A DNA stretch of 64,000 nucleotides from AWTP1-13 sp050248715 (GCA_050248715.1 JBFWRV010000012.1:1-64000), one strand, 5' to 3'. Shown: positions 8,249 to 17,619, numbered from the stretch's first letter. Notes: generated from the letters alone by a model not told the origin. Numbers and translations: made by a program.

Positions 8249-10207
8249 TTACTCGGCAGCGACGGCGTGGCCGTTGCCGTTTGCGGCACTTTGCGCCGCC
8301 GGCTTGGCGACGATGCCCAGGCGCTCGACGGCTGCGAGCAGAATCTGGCCCAGCAGCTCCGAGTAGCGGATGCCCTGGAAGCCCGCCATGATGTTCATCT
8401 TGCCGTCCCAGCACCAGCCAGGATTGGGATTGACCTCCAGCAGCTTGATCTCGCCCTTGGCATCCGCGCGGAAGTCGAAGCGGGCATAGTCACGGCAGCC
8501 CAGCCTTTCGAACAGGCGCGCGGAGTGGTCGATCAGCTGCTGCTGTTTCTGGTCGGCCAGCATCGCTTCGCGGTATTTGATCTGGGTCCAATAGGGGCTG
8601 TCCGGCAGCCATTTGGACTCGTAGCCCAGAATCCTCGGAAGGTTCTCGTCGAGCTTGGAGTAGTCGACCTCCAGGATCGGCAGGGCGCGCAGGCCCTGAT
8701 CGGGGTTGCCGATCAGCTGTACGGAATACTCCGCGCCGGTCAGGAACTCCTGCACGAGCACGCCGCGCTTGGGGAAATCGGCGCGCAGGCGGTCGAGCGA
8801 GTCGAGCAGCGCCTTCTCGTTGGTGACGACCGAGTCCTTGGTGATGCCCTGGCTGCTGTCGCCCTGATTGGGCTTGAGCAACGCCGGGAAGACCGACGGC
8901 AGGGTCGCGCCCTGATCGCCCGGGCGCACATAGCTCTCGAGCGGCACCGGCACGTCCAGGCTCTGCGCCACGGCCCGCACGAGGCCCTTGTCGTAGCAGG
9001 CGGCCAGGGCCGAGGGGCCAGCGCCAGTGTAGCCAATCCCCAGCACCTCCAGCAGCGCCGGGACGTGCAGCTCCTTGAAGGGGTCGTTGTTCCAGCCCTC
9101 GTCGCACAGGTTGAAGACGAGATCGGTGCGCAGGTCCGACAGGTCGCGCTCGAGCGTGCTGTGGTTGTCCAGGAAGTGGAACTTGTAGTTGGGAAGCTCC
9201 GCCAGCGCGTCCTTGAGCTTGCGGACCGTCTCCATGTCCTCGGGGTTGAAGGTGCCGTCGCGCTTCACCTGGTCGGGCAGCCGGTGGTCGCCCATCACGA
9301 CGGTGACATCCAGCGCCTGCAGCTTGCCCTTCTTGCGGACGGGAAGGTTCGGAGCGTCGGCCGAAAGGAGGATCCGGCGCGCCATCATCCCGAGGTCCTG
9401 GTCCCGGTCGGACAGCGCTTCGGCGTGGCCATGGTGGCGGACATTGCGGAAGCCGCACTTCTCCATGAGCCTGGTGATGCTGTCGCGCGTATAGAGGCGC
9501 TCGGCATAGAACTGATCGGCGATCACGCCCATCTCGTCATGGACGATGACCTCGCGCGAGATCAGCCGCTCGCCGTCCTGGCTGATGGAACGCTCGCGGC
9601 ACACGAAATGGTGCTCGTCGATCCACTCCCACGACCGCTTCTCGAAGTGCTCGTGCATGTGCGAGCCGTCGGTGATGTCGAGCACAAGCTGGCCGCTCGG
9701 CCGCAGGATCTTGCCGACCGCGGTCAGCACCCGCTCGTCGTCCTGCTTGTTGGAGAAGTAGCCGAACGAATTGCCCATGATGCAGACGCAGTCCATGCTG
9801 TTCTCGGGCAGCCGCGGGTTGCGCGCGTCGCCTTCCTTGAACAGCACCTGCAGGCCTTCCCCCTGCGCCCGCTTCTTGGCGAGCCGCACGAGGTAGCGCG
9901 AGCGATCGAGGCCCATAACGTGCCTGAAGCCGCGGCGCGCGAGCTCGAGGCAATGCCGGCCCTGGCCGCAGCACAGATCGAGAATATGGCTGTGCGGCTG
10001 TACCTTGGCCGCCGCCACGATGAAATCGACTTCACGGCGCGTGTTCTCGCGGTTCTCCACCACGTCGCCGTCGGTTTTTACGTAGAGGGCGTTGAAGAGC
10101 TTGCGCCACCACTCTTCCGGAAGGTGCGCCTCGAGGTCTGCAACGGGGCCGAGGCAGGAACGCGCGGACGGTCGACGTGGGCGCTTGGCCCGAGCGGGCA
10201 TGACCAT
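8249..10207 (-). CDS. SAM methyltransferase fused to D-Ala-D-Ala-ligase-like ATP-grasp enzyme
   Basis: 652 residues with two catalytic halves. Residues about 40-265 are a class I SAM methyltransferase with motif I ILDLCCGQG (75-83) and a post-strand DITDGSH segment. Residues about 300-620 are an ATP-grasp ligase like D-alanine-D-alanine ligase: FNLCDEGWNND, GIGYTGAGPSALAACYDK, LLKPNQGDSSQG (443-454), FDFR (577-580) and EVNPNPG (591-597). The tail is a low-complexity Ala/Asn stretch. ATP-grasp ligases join a carboxylate to an amine through an acyl phosphate, so this protein could both methylate and ligate a small molecule or peptide. It is too large and divergent to be the cell-wall Ddl. AGGAGG lies 13 bases before the first ATG and 19 before a second at 10201. 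A P450 gene follows. Confidence 0.85.
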   Translation of the reverse strand: MVMPARAKRPRRPSARSCLGPVADLEAHLPEEWWRKLFNALYVKTDGDVVENRENTRREVDFIVAAAKVQPHSHILDLCCGQGRHCLELARRGFRHVMGLDRSRYLVRLAKKRAQGEGLQVLFKEGDARNPRLPENSMDCVCIMGNSFGYFSNKQDDERVLTAVGKILRPSGQLVLDITDGSHMHEHFEKRSWEWIDEHHFVCRERSISQDGERLISREVIVHDEMGVIADQFYAERLYTRDSITRLMEKCGFRNVRHHGHAEALSDRDQDLGMMARRILLSADAPNLPVRKKGKLQALDVTVVMGDHRLPDQVKRDGTFNPEDMETVRKLKDALAELPNYKFHFLDNHSTLERDLSDLRTDLVFNLCDEGWNNDPFKELHVPALLEVLGIGYTGAGPSALAACYDKGLVRAVAQSLDVPVPLESYVRPGDQGATLPSVFPALLKPNQGDSSQGITKDSVVTNEKALLDSLDRLRADFPKRGVLVQEFLTGAEYSVQLIGNPDQGLRALPILEVDYSKLDENLPRILGYESKWLPDSPYWTQIKYREAMLADQKQQQLIDHSARLFERLGCRDYARFDFRADAKGEIKLLEVNPNPGWCWDGKMNIMAGFQGIRYSELLGQILLAAVERLGIVAKPAAQSAANGNGHAVAAE

Positions 10208-10421
10208 GGTGGACTGCAGTCCTCCTGCTGCCGGCGGTGCATCTCGATGAAGAGCACCACCTCTCCCTCGATGCCGAATTTTCGGCCGGTCAAACCACGA
10301 GACCTTTGCGGCCTCCGCGAAGCGCGATCCTTAGACTGCGGAATTTCCCTGTCAAACACTTATCTGTGGACGATGGGTCCTGCGTACAAGCAGCGCACCT
10401 CTCCGGCGCGAGAAGAAACTT

Positions 10422-11717
10422 TCACGCTACTCGCGCGAGCACGGCGATGAAGAACCCATCCGTTCCGTGCCGTGCAGGCGTGATCAGAAGCGAAGTCTCG
10501 CTGCCATCGGACGATGACGGCGGCTCGCCGCCCACGCCCGCGGCCCACGCCTCGCGCCACGGTAACGTCGCAAATGCCGAATGGTTCGCCAGGAATGCGG
10601 CGACCTGGTCGCCGTTCTCCTCGGGCAGCACGGAGCAGGTTGCGTAGATGAGGCGCCCGCCGGGCTTGACGAGTGCTGCCGCCGCTGCGAGCAGCGCCGC
10701 CTGCTCCGTCCGGCGCTGCTCCAGATTCGCCGGTCGCAAACGCCATTTGGCGTCAGGGCGTCGCCGCCAGGCGCCGGTGCCGGTGCACGGAGCGTCGATG
10801 AACACCAGGTCGAAGCGCGGCCCCAGGGCGGTCAGTGCCTCGGACGCGCCTGCCGGCAACACCTGCGCATTGCGCACGCCGGCCCGCTTCAGGCGCTCGA
10901 GGATGGGCCGCAGTCGCAGCCCATCCTCGTCGTAGGCGTAGATCTGGCCGGTGTTGCGCATGGCGGCGGCCATCGCCAGGGTCTTGCCGCCGGCGCCTGC
11001 ACAAATGTCGAGCACCTGCTGGCGTGGGGCGGCGTTCGCCATCAGTGCCGAGATCTGCGAGCCCTCGTCCTGCACCTCGAACCAGCCGCGACCGTGGACG
11101 ATCTCCGCCTCGACGTTGGGCTGGCGGCCGGGGCCCTCGGGAGCTGGCAGCCGGATGCCCAGCGGCGAGAGCGGTGTGGGCACGGGGCCAAAGCGTGCCA
11201 GCGCCTTCATCACCTTCTCGCGGTCGGCCTTCAGCGTGTTCACGCGCAGATCGACCGGCGCGCGGCGGGCAAGGGCGGCGGCCTCCTCGCCGGCGGCCTG
11301 CCCGAAGGCGCGCGTGAAGGAGGCTTCCAGCCAGTCCGGGAAATCGCCGCGGACCGATAGCGGGGCGTCGGCAGGAAGCGCCCGCGAGAGGCGGTCAAGC
11401 TCGGCTTCGCTGAGCGGCTCGACCGCATGAGGGGAGCCGTCCGCGCTTGCCGCGACCTCGGCGGCGGACAGTCCCAGGGCACGCGGGGCCGCCGCCAGCG
11501 CAATGGCGCGCGGCGTGTCAGCGCTCATCTGGTGTCCCAGCGAGCGGCGCCGGCGCAGGGCATCGAAAACGAGGTTGCCGATGGCGGCGCGGTCGCCTGA
11601 GCCCGCGAACCTGTGGCTCTTGCCCCAGTCGGTCAGAGCGGCGGCCGCGGGCCGGTGCCGGGTCAGGACCTCCTCCAGCACCTCCACGGCGGCCTTGATT
11701 TGCGCGCCTCGCCGCAT
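10422..11717 (-). CDS. rsmB: RsmB/NOP-family 16S rRNA cytosine-C5 methyltransferase
   Basis: 431 residues. The N-terminal 65 residues look like the NusB-like RNA-binding part of RsmB. The C-terminal half is the RsmB/NOP catalytic domain: SAM-binding LDICAGAGGKTL, then DAPCTGTGAWRRRPD with one catalytic Cys, and YATCSVLPEENGDQV with the second. It would methylate a cytosine of 16S rRNA, probably C967 as in E. coli RsmB; the exact position is inferred from length and architecture. The downstream MAPEG gene ends 7 bases from this start, and guaB is also on this strand, so guaB-MAPEG-rsmB may be one transcript. Confidence 0.88.
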   Translation of the reverse strand: MRRGAQIKAAVEVLEEVLTRHRPAAAALTDWGKSHRFAGSGDRAAIGNLVFDALRRRRSLGHQMSADTPRAIALAAAPRALGLSAAEVAASADGSPHAVEPLSEAELDRLSRALPADAPLSVRGDFPDWLEASFTRAFGQAAGEEAAALARRAPVDLRVNTLKADREKVMKALARFGPVPTPLSPLGIRLPAPEGPGRQPNVEAEIVHGRGWFEVQDEGSQISALMANAAPRQQVLDICAGAGGKTLAMAAAMRNTGQIYAYDEDGLRLRPILERLKRAGVRNAQVLPAGASEALTALGPRFDLVFIDAPCTGTGAWRRRPDAKWRLRPANLEQRRTEQAALLAAAAALVKPGGRLIYATCSVLPEENGDQVAAFLANHSAFATLPWREAWAAGVGGEPPSSSDGSETSLLITPARHGTDGFFIAVLARVA

Positions 11718-11723
11718 CGACGC

Positions 11724-12158
11724 TTACGCCAACCCAGCCGTCACGACATGAATGAAGAGCTTCACCCACATCAGCATCAGGATGAGGAAGCCCAGCGCAA
11801 AGGCCGGGGAGCGCCACCTGACCTTGTTGGGGCCGATATGGATGGCTGCGTGGACGATACGGGTCAGCACGAACAGCCAGGCGAGCACGAGCATGAGGGT
11901 GTCCGCACCCTTGGTGATCAGCGCGAACGCCACCACGACATAGAACAGCACGGGCGCCTGGAACTGGTTGTGGTAGTTGGCGGCGCGCTTGGCTGCATCG
12001 TCCGGCCAGTCGACCCGGCCCATGGCCAAGTCGGGATTGCCGCGCTGGCGATCCATGGTCTTGATGGCGCGGGCGCGCGCAGCCGCCATCAGCACACCGA
12101 TCACGACCACCAGCAGCACCTGGACAAAAACGGGGTAGAGGATGGCCACCTGGTTCAC
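11724..12158 (-). CDS. MAPEG-family membrane protein
   Basis: 144 residues with four hydrophobic segments. The loop NYHNQFQAPVLFY corresponds to the conserved N-x-x-E-x-P-V region of MAPEG proteins (membrane-associated eicosanoid and glutathione metabolism), with Gln in place of the common Glu. Bacterial members are poorly characterised; some have glutathione transferase activity. It sits 50 bases after guaB and 6 bases before rsmB, all on the same strand. Confidence 0.82.
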   Translation of the reverse strand: MNQVAILYPVFVQVLLVVVIGVLMAAARARAIKTMDRQRGNPDLAMGRVDWPDDAAKRAANYHNQFQAPVLFYVVVAFALITKGADTLMLVLAWLFVLTRIVHAAIHIGPNKVRWRSPAFALGFLILMLMWVKLFIHVVTAGLA

Positions 12159-12208
12159 GGGCTGTGCGGCCCGGATCGCCCGGGCTCCTTTCCCTTTTGT
12201 GCTGCGCC

Positions 12209-13693
12209 TTAGACGTTGCGCTGATAGTTGGGCGCCTCGCGCATGATGCCGACGCCGTGCGGATGGCTCTCGGTCACGGCCGCCGCCGTCACGCGCATGA
12301 AGCGCGCCCGCTCCCTGAGCGCCTTCAGGTTCTCCGCGCCGACGTAGCCCATGCCGGCGCGCAGACCGCCGACGAGCTGGTGCAGGACGCCGTCGACCGG
12401 GCCCTTGTAGGGCACCTGCCCCTCGATGCCCTCGGGCACCAGCTTCAGGGTGTCCTTGACCTCCTGCTGGAAGTAGCGGTCGGCGCTGCCGCGTGCCATG
12501 GCGCCTACCGAGCCCATGCCACGGTAGGCCTTGTAGGTGCGGCCCTGGTACAGGTAGGTCTCGCCCGGCGCCTCGTCCGTACCGGCGAGCAGCGCGCCGA
12601 TCATGACGCAGTCGGCACCGGCGGCCAGCGCCTTCACGAGATCGCCCGAGTACTTGATGCCGCCGTCGGCGATAATGGGCACGTCCTGCTTCCTGGCCGC
12701 CTCGGCGGCGTCGAGGATGGCGGTGAGTTGCGGCACGCCCACGCCGGCGACGATGCGGGTGGTGCAGATCGAGCCCGGGCCGATCCCGACCTTCACGGCG
12801 TCCGCGCCGGCATCGATGAGCGCCTTGGTCCCGTCCGCCGTGGCGACGTTGCCGGCGATGACCTGCACGCGGTTCGAAAGCTTCTTGATGCGCGTCACGG
12901 CCTCCAGCACCCGGCTCGAATGGCCATGCGCGGTGTCCACGACCACGAGATCGACGCCGGCGCCGACGAGGGCCTCGGTGCGCTGCAGGCCGTCGTCGCC
13001 GACGGTCGTCGCCGCCGCCACGCGCAGGCGGCCATGCTCGTCCTTGCAGGCATTGGGATACTTCTGCGCCTTCTCGATATCCTTCACCGTGACGAGACCG
13101 ATGCAGCGGTAGGCCTCGTCCACCACGAGCAACTTCTCGATCCGGTGCTGGTGCAGCAGGCGTTGAGCGTCCTCGCGGTTCACGCCCTCCTTCACCGTCA
13201 CGAGCTTCTTGGTCATCAGCTCGGCCACCGGCGTCGCCGGGTTGGTGGCGAAGCGCACGTCGCGGTTCGTGAGGATGCCGAGGAGCTTGCCGTTCTTGCC
13301 GGCCTCGACCACGGGTATGCCGGAGATCCTGTGCGCGCCCATGAGACGGAGCGCATCGGCAAGCGTTGCGCCGGGGGCGATCGTGACGGGGTTGACCACC
13401 ATGCCCGCGACATAGCGCTTGACCATGGCCACCTGCTCGGCCTGCGCTTCCGGCGGCATGTTGCGGTGGATGACGCCGATGCCGCCGGCCTGCGCCATGG
13501 CGATGGCGAGATTGCCTTCGGTGACCGTATCCATGGCCGAGGACAGCACCGGGATCTTCAAGGAAATCTCGCGCGTCACCCGCGAGCTGACGTCGACGTC
13601 GCCGGGAAGAACATTGGAGGGGCGTGGCGCCAGGAGCACATCGTCGAAGGTCAGGGCCACCGAGGTCTCGTCGAGGATCGGCCGTTGCGCCAT
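12209..13693 (-). CDS. guaB: inosine-5'-monophosphate dehydrogenase
   Basis: 494 residues, full length for bacterial IMPDH. It oxidises IMP to XMP with NAD, the committed step of GMP synthesis. The N-terminal TFDDVLLAPR and AMDTVTE begin the barrel, two CBS domains lie at about 95-205, and the catalytic loop GIGPGSICTTR holds the nucleophilic Cys near 305. The flap contains YRGMGSVGAM. AGGAGGACATGAG precedes the ATG at 13693. Confidence 0.97.
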   Translation of the reverse strand: MAQRPILDETSVALTFDDVLLAPRPSNVLPGDVDVSSRVTREISLKIPVLSSAMDTVTEGNLAIAMAQAGGIGVIHRNMPPEAQAEQVAMVKRYVAGMVVNPVTIAPGATLADALRLMGAHRISGIPVVEAGKNGKLLGILTNRDVRFATNPATPVAELMTKKLVTVKEGVNREDAQRLLHQHRIEKLLVVDEAYRCIGLVTVKDIEKAQKYPNACKDEHGRLRVAAATTVGDDGLQRTEALVGAGVDLVVVDTAHGHSSRVLEAVTRIKKLSNRVQVIAGNVATADGTKALIDAGADAVKVGIGPGSICTTRIVAGVGVPQLTAILDAAEAARKQDVPIIADGGIKYSGDLVKALAAGADCVMIGALLAGTDEAPGETYLYQGRTYKAYRGMGSVGAMARGSADRYFQQEVKDTLKLVPEGIEGQVPYKGPVDGVLHQLVGGLRAGMGYVGAENLKALRERARFMRVTAAAVTESHPHGVGIMREAPNYQRNV

Positions 13694-14017
13694 CTCATGT
13701 CCTCCTGTGCACGTGCCGTCGCGAGCTTCCAGGGGGCGCGGCGGCGTCAGGTTGGCCGAAAACAGGCGCGCCAGGCCCTATCTCCCGGCACGCGGCACCC
13801 GGCCGCCCCATGTCATGGAATCGCTCCAAGCTTCCTCTTAGCAGAGGCCCCAATGCGGGGGAAGCGGGCTTGGCACCGGACGCAACGCCACATGGCGCCG
13901 CGGCATGGTAGGCCTGTCCCAAGCCGGATTTTCCATATTTTGGGCGTCATTGTGATGAAGGCTCGATTGACGCGGCGGTTGCCATCGGCACACTGGCGGC
14001 AGCCAACGGGGGACGGG
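13694..14017. promoter_or_regulatory. divergent intergenic region between guaB and a lipoprotein gene
   Basis: 324 bases with no supported gene. It must hold the guaB promoter on the minus strand and that of the lipoprotein on the plus strand. A small hairpin CCTCT-TAGC-AGAGG lies at 13834-13847. I see no convincing -35/-10 pair. Confidence 0.4.
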
Positions 14018-14566
14018 ATGAATCGATTCGGCCAAGCGGGTGGGTTTGCGCTGCTGCTCGCAGTTGCCGCGTTGCAGGCTGGCTGCAGCAACAGCTCGGC
14101 TGGGCTCGCGACCGGCGGCGTCATGCCGGCCGATGCGCCGTCGGCGGTCGGCCTCAGCAACGACGATCCCATGGCCCGGCCGGTTGCCGTGGCGTGGACT
14201 TCGGCGCGGGCCAAGCGCTGCGCGTTCTATTTCGATCCTGCCAAGCTGCGGACGACCTATCTCTCCTATGAGGGCCGCCAGGGGGCGGGGGGCGAACAAT
14301 ACGCCAAGATCGAGAAGGCCTACGATACAACCTATCGCGTCACCCTGGAAAAAACGGTGGGCGACCCCGACTATTGCTCCGAGCGCAAGGGAGGGGAGAT
14401 CAAGGCCGATCTGGAGCGATACTTGGCCGGGGACTATACGCCCAACCTGCCCAAGGCGAAGCCGATTGCCAGCTGCGGTTTCTGGGGCTGCCAGTCGAGC
14501 CACGACGAGCCGTTCAGCTCCAAGAAATTCTGGGAGGAGCAGGCCAAGAATCCGCAAAAAAAGTGA
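14018..14566 (+). CDS. putative lipoprotein of unknown function
   Basis: 182 residues. The signal peptide ends in a lipobox (LQAGC), so the mature protein would be lipid-anchored at Cys22. The mature domain has a conserved-looking cysteine set (AKRCAFYFDP, DPDYCSERKG, ASCGFWGCQS), suggesting disulfides in the periplasm. I do not recognise the family. The ATG at 14018 is preceded by GGGGGACGGG. An in-frame ATG at 13952 would add 22 residues and spoil the signal peptide. Confidence 0.78.
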   Translation: MNRFGQAGGFALLLAVAALQAGCSNSSAGLATGGVMPADAPSAVGLSNDDPMARPVAVAWTSARAKRCAFYFDPAKLRTTYLSYEGRQGAGGEQYAKIEKAYDTTYRVTLEKTVGDPDYCSERKGGEIKADLERYLAGDYTPNLPKAKPIASCGFWGCQSSHDEPFSSKKFWEEQAKNPQKK

Positions 14567-14711
14567 GCTTGCCTCTCGGGGTGCCGCTGGATTGCTGAGT
14601 CGTAAATCCCCAAGACCCAAGTGGAACATTTGCCAGACTTGGTCGTGTGGCATGCGGTTTGCGACTGCATTTCCGTAGCGTCCGAACCATCCCGTCTTGG
14701 GGCACTCCTCC

Positions 14712-16007
14712 ATGGTTTACGTCCATGCCGGCGCGCGCGTGTCCGGCGCCCTCCCGGTGCGCGACTGCGAGGGTCGCGTTCAGTTCAGGGCAATGGCGCG
14801 CCAGGAGCGTGCCGTCGATGCAGCCGTTTTTGACGTCGTCCGCGACCGTGCGGCCTTCGACGCGCTCGAGCCGGAGTGGAACGATCTGTTCGATCGCGCC
14901 GGCAAGGGAACCCAGGTTTTCCAGACGTTCAACTGGAGCTGGCATTGGGCCAACCACTATCTGTCGGCCAGCGAAACCGGCGGTCCGTCATTGGCGATCG
15001 TGACGGTGCGGGGCCAGGGCCGGCTGGTCATGCTGTGGCCGCTCGTCATGAAGCGCATCGCCGGACTGAACGTACTGCGCTGGCTGGGCGAGCCCGTCAG
15101 CCAGTATGGCGATGTGCTGGTCGAGGACCGGGCAGATGCGCCCGAGATCATGCGGCAGGCTTGGGACTTCATCGCCGCGAAGCTCGGTGCGGACGCGCTG
15201 CACCTGCGCAAGGTACGCGCCGATGCCGCCGTCGCCCCCCTGCTCCGCGAGTTGGGATTGCGCCCAGCTGCTGCGGCCGAGGCGCCCTTTCTCGATCTCG
15301 CCAGCGCCCCCGATTTCCAGACCTATGAGAAGCGCTACACGAGCAAGGCGCGCAAGAACCGACGTCGTCTCGCGCGCCGTCTCGCCGAGCAGGGGCCGTC
15401 GGCCTTCAAGCGGCACACTGCGGGGCCCGAGGCGCGGGCCGCGGCGCTGGAAGCCGTCGCCTTGAAGCGTGCCTGGGTGGAGACGTCCGGGCGCGTGTCG
15501 GCGGCGCTTGGCGACGATCGCTTCTCCGCTTTCTTTGCCGACGTTGCCGACGGGTGCGGCCGGCCAGCCGGCTGCGGTATCACGGTGCTCGAGGTCGACG
15601 GGACGGCCCAAGGCGTTGCAATCGACGTCAGCTGTCGCGGGCACCGCGCGGCACATGTCATCGTGCACGATCCGAGGCTCGACCGTTTCAGCGCCGGCAC
15701 GCTCCTGCTGGAGGCGTGGATCAAGGGCGCCAGCGCCGATGGCGTGGCCACCTTCGACCTGCTTGCACCGGCCTACGCCTACAAGGGCGACTGGGCCGAT
15801 GGGGCGGTCGCGGTTGCCGACTTCGCGGTCGGCCTGTCGCTCGCCGGGCGTGCCTACGCGGTCGTCTATCTGGGCCGCGTGCGCCAGGCCCTGAAGGCTG
15901 GCGTCGAGGCTGCGCCGAGGGCCGTCGCCGCCGCGCGTGCACTGGCCGGCGCTTTCGGACTGCGGGCGCCGGGCGCGACCAGGGCGGATGCCCCGTCCAC
16001 GTCCTGA
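14712..16007 (+). CDS. CelD/BcsL-type GNAT acyltransferase
   Basis: About 430 residues with the double-GNAT architecture of the CelD (BioF2-like) acetyltransferase family. The N-terminal part has FNWSWHWANHYL, and the C-terminal GNAT repeat has the basic run SKARKNRRRLARRL followed by ALKRAWVE. The region KGASADGVATFDLLAPAYAYKGDWADG is the family's typical end. Such proteins are often linked to exopolysaccharide acylation, but no polysaccharide gene is near. The start is uncertain: ATG at 14712 keeps good codon use, while ATG at 14793 (MARQERAVD) would match shorter relatives. Confidence 0.8.
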   Translation: MVYVHAGARVSGALPVRDCEGRVQFRAMARQERAVDAAVFDVVRDRAAFDALEPEWNDLFDRAGKGTQVFQTFNWSWHWANHYLSASETGGPSLAIVTVRGQGRLVMLWPLVMKRIAGLNVLRWLGEPVSQYGDVLVEDRADAPEIMRQAWDFIAAKLGADALHLRKVRADAAVAPLLRELGLRPAAAAEAPFLDLASAPDFQTYEKRYTSKARKNRRRLARRLAEQGPSAFKRHTAGPEARAAALEAVALKRAWVETSGRVSAALGDDRFSAFFADVADGCGRPAGCGITVLEVDGTAQGVAIDVSCRGHRAAHVIVHDPRLDRFSAGTLLLEAWIKGASADGVATFDLLAPAYAYKGDWADGAVAVADFAVGLSLAGRAYAVVYLGRVRQALKAGVEAAPRAVAAARALAGAFGLRAPGATRADAPSTS

Positions 16008-16044
16008 CTTCGGCGCAGTTCCAGGCTTGCTCAACGAGGGGCCA

Positions 16045-16081
16045 GGTATGGCACGCCGTGCCTCGACAGGCTCAGCACGGC
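16045..16081. repeat. short palindromic intergenic element
   Basis: GGCACG-C-CGTGCC (16050-16062) is a perfect palindrome followed by TCGACAGGCTCAGCACGG, a sequence type that recurs between genes in related genomes. It lies between two convergent genes and may act as a bidirectional terminator. Confidence 0.45.
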
Positions 16082-16111
16082 GGCGATCGGGCTTTGCCGC
16101 GGAATACGCGC

Positions 16112-17173
16112 TTAGGCGACGCCCAGCTTCTTCTGCAGGGAGGAGGATGAGGTCGTGTACTGGAACAGCAGCTTCTTGCCGGGGTAGACGATTTTGTGGG
16201 CGGCCTGGGCCATCAGCGCCGTCTCATGGAAGCCGGACAGAATGAGCTTCAGCTTCCCCGGATAGACATTGATATCGCCGACGGCGAAGATGCCGGGCTC
16301 GCTGGTCTCGAACTTCTCCGTATCCACAGGGATAAGGTTCTCGTTGAGGTTGAGGCCCCAATCGGCCACTGGCCCAAGCTTCATGGTGAGCCCGAAGAAG
16401 GGCAGCATCCGGTCGCAGGCGATGCGCGTCTCCCCCTCCTTGGCCCGGATCGTGGCGCCGGAGAGCAGGCCGTCCTCGCCGTGCAGGGCGGTCACCTGGC
16501 CGATGCGCAGGTCCATCTTCCTCTCCGCCACCAGAGAGCGCATCTTCTCGACCGAATGCGGCGCGCCGCGAAACTCGTCACGGCGATGGAGAAGCGTCAT
16601 GGCGCCGGCGACAGGCTGCAGGTTCAAGACCCAGTCGAGGGCCGAGTCGCCGCCGCCGACGATCAGGATGCTCTTGCCGCGAAAGTCCTCGATGCGGCGA
16701 ACGGAATAGAACACCGACTTGCCTTCATAAGCCTCTATCCCCGCAAGCGGCGGGCGCTTGGGCGTGAACGAGCCGCCGCCGGCTGCAATCACGACCACCT
16801 TGGTCAGGAATTCGGTGCCGATGTCGGTCACCAGGCGGAAGCGGCCGTCACCCTGGCGCTGAAGAGCGTCGACGCGCTGGCTGAAATGATAGGTCGGGGA
16901 AAAGGGCTTGATCTGCGCGAGCAGGCGGTCGGTCAGCTCCTGCCCGGTGACGACAGGCAGGCCCGGAATGTCGTAGATCGGCTTTTCGGGATAAAGCTCG
17001 GCGCATTGGCCGCCTGGCCGGTCGAGAATGTCGACGACGTGCGCCTTGATGTCGAGAAGGCCGAGCTCGAACACCGCAAACAGGCCGACGGGGCCGGCGC
17101 CGATGATGATGGCGTCCGTCTCGATCGGTCCGCCCGGAGTGCCGTTGATCGGCGTCGTCCCTTCAGCTGGCAT
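16112..17173 (-). CDS. thioredoxin-reductase-like ferredoxin-NADP+ reductase
   Basis: 353 residues of the type 2 FNR family. The FAD-binding motif GAGPVGLFAVFE is at about 25-36, RPGGQC and YDIPGLPVVTG follow, the NADPH site is GGGDSALDW, and FAVGDINVYPGKLKLI closes the FAD domain. It lacks the CxxC redox pair of true thioredoxin reductases. It transfers electrons from NADPH to ferredoxin in the cytoplasm. A 2Fe-2S ferredoxin gene is 500 bases upstream on the same strand, a natural partner. The ATG at 17173 is clear. Confidence 0.92.
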   Translation of the reverse strand: MPAEGTTPINGTPGGPIETDAIIIGAGPVGLFAVFELGLLDIKAHVVDILDRPGGQCAELYPEKPIYDIPGLPVVTGQELTDRLLAQIKPFSPTYHFSQRVDALQRQGDGRFRLVTDIGTEFLTKVVVIAAGGGSFTPKRPPLAGIEAYEGKSVFYSVRRIEDFRGKSILIVGGGDSALDWVLNLQPVAGAMTLLHRRDEFRGAPHSVEKMRSLVAERKMDLRIGQVTALHGEDGLLSGATIRAKEGETRIACDRMLPFFGLTMKLGPVADWGLNLNENLIPVDTEKFETSEPGIFAVGDINVYPGKLKLILSGFHETALMAQAAHKIVYPGKKLLFQYTTSSSSLQKKLGVA

Positions 17174-17217
17174 GGCTCAGGCAACTCTCATGCATTGCGC
17201 CACATATCGTCAGCGTG

Positions 17218-17619
17218 TCACTGCTTCTTGCCGCTGGCTGCCGACATGTAGTGCCGCACGGCGCAGTCCTTATAGCCGGCATCGGCGAACATCTCCCGCA
17301 GATTCTTGAGAGCGTCGCGCTTGCTGACGGCTGCCGCCGCGGCGCATCCCGTCTGCGGCTGGGTGCAGCACATCACGGCGAAGACCTCACGCATGTCGCG
17401 CGTCGACGCGGGGCCGTTGGCGCAGGTCTTCGATACGCGCTTGCAGGCCTCGACGGCGCGCTCGCGCGCCTCCTCCTCGGTCGCGCCCCAGACGACGGGG
17501 GAGGAGGTCTCGCTGTTGGGGTCGATCGCCGCCCAACGCTCCTGTGCCGGTGCCGGCTGCGCGAACAAGACGGCGGTCCCGAGCGCGAGGATCAGCGCCA
17601 GATCAAGTCCACTCCTCAT
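17218..17619 (-). CDS. secreted cysteine-rich protein, DUF4189-like
   Basis: 133 residues with a signal peptide (MRSGLDLALILALGTAVLF, cleavage near PAPAQ). The mature domain begins RWAAIDPNSE, includes VVWGATEEEARERAVEAC, and has six cysteines in the remainder (ACKRVSKTC, CCTQPQTGC, KDCAV). This pattern resembles DUF4189, a small periplasmic or extracellular fold held by disulfides; the assignment is from pattern only. It lies between the FNR and the ferredoxin genes but is probably not part of their reaction. Confidence 0.72.
   Translation of the reverse strand: MRSGLDLALILALGTAVLFAQPAPAQERWAAIDPNSETSSPVVWGATEEEARERAVEACKRVSKTCANGPASTRDMREVFAVMCCTQPQTGCAAAAAVSKRDALKNLREMFADAGYKDCAVRHYMSAASGKKQ

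Noticed and set aside
8201..10450. A 749-residue plus-strand frame opposite the fusion gene
   Set aside because: Rich in Arg/Val/Asp low-complexity runs typical of antisense high-GC frames; the minus-strand protein has clear catalytic motifs.
12164..14566. An 800-residue plus-strand open frame across guaB
   Set aside because: It is the antisense of guaB up to 13.7 kb; only the last 182 codons, with a signal peptide and ribosome-binding site, are a real gene.
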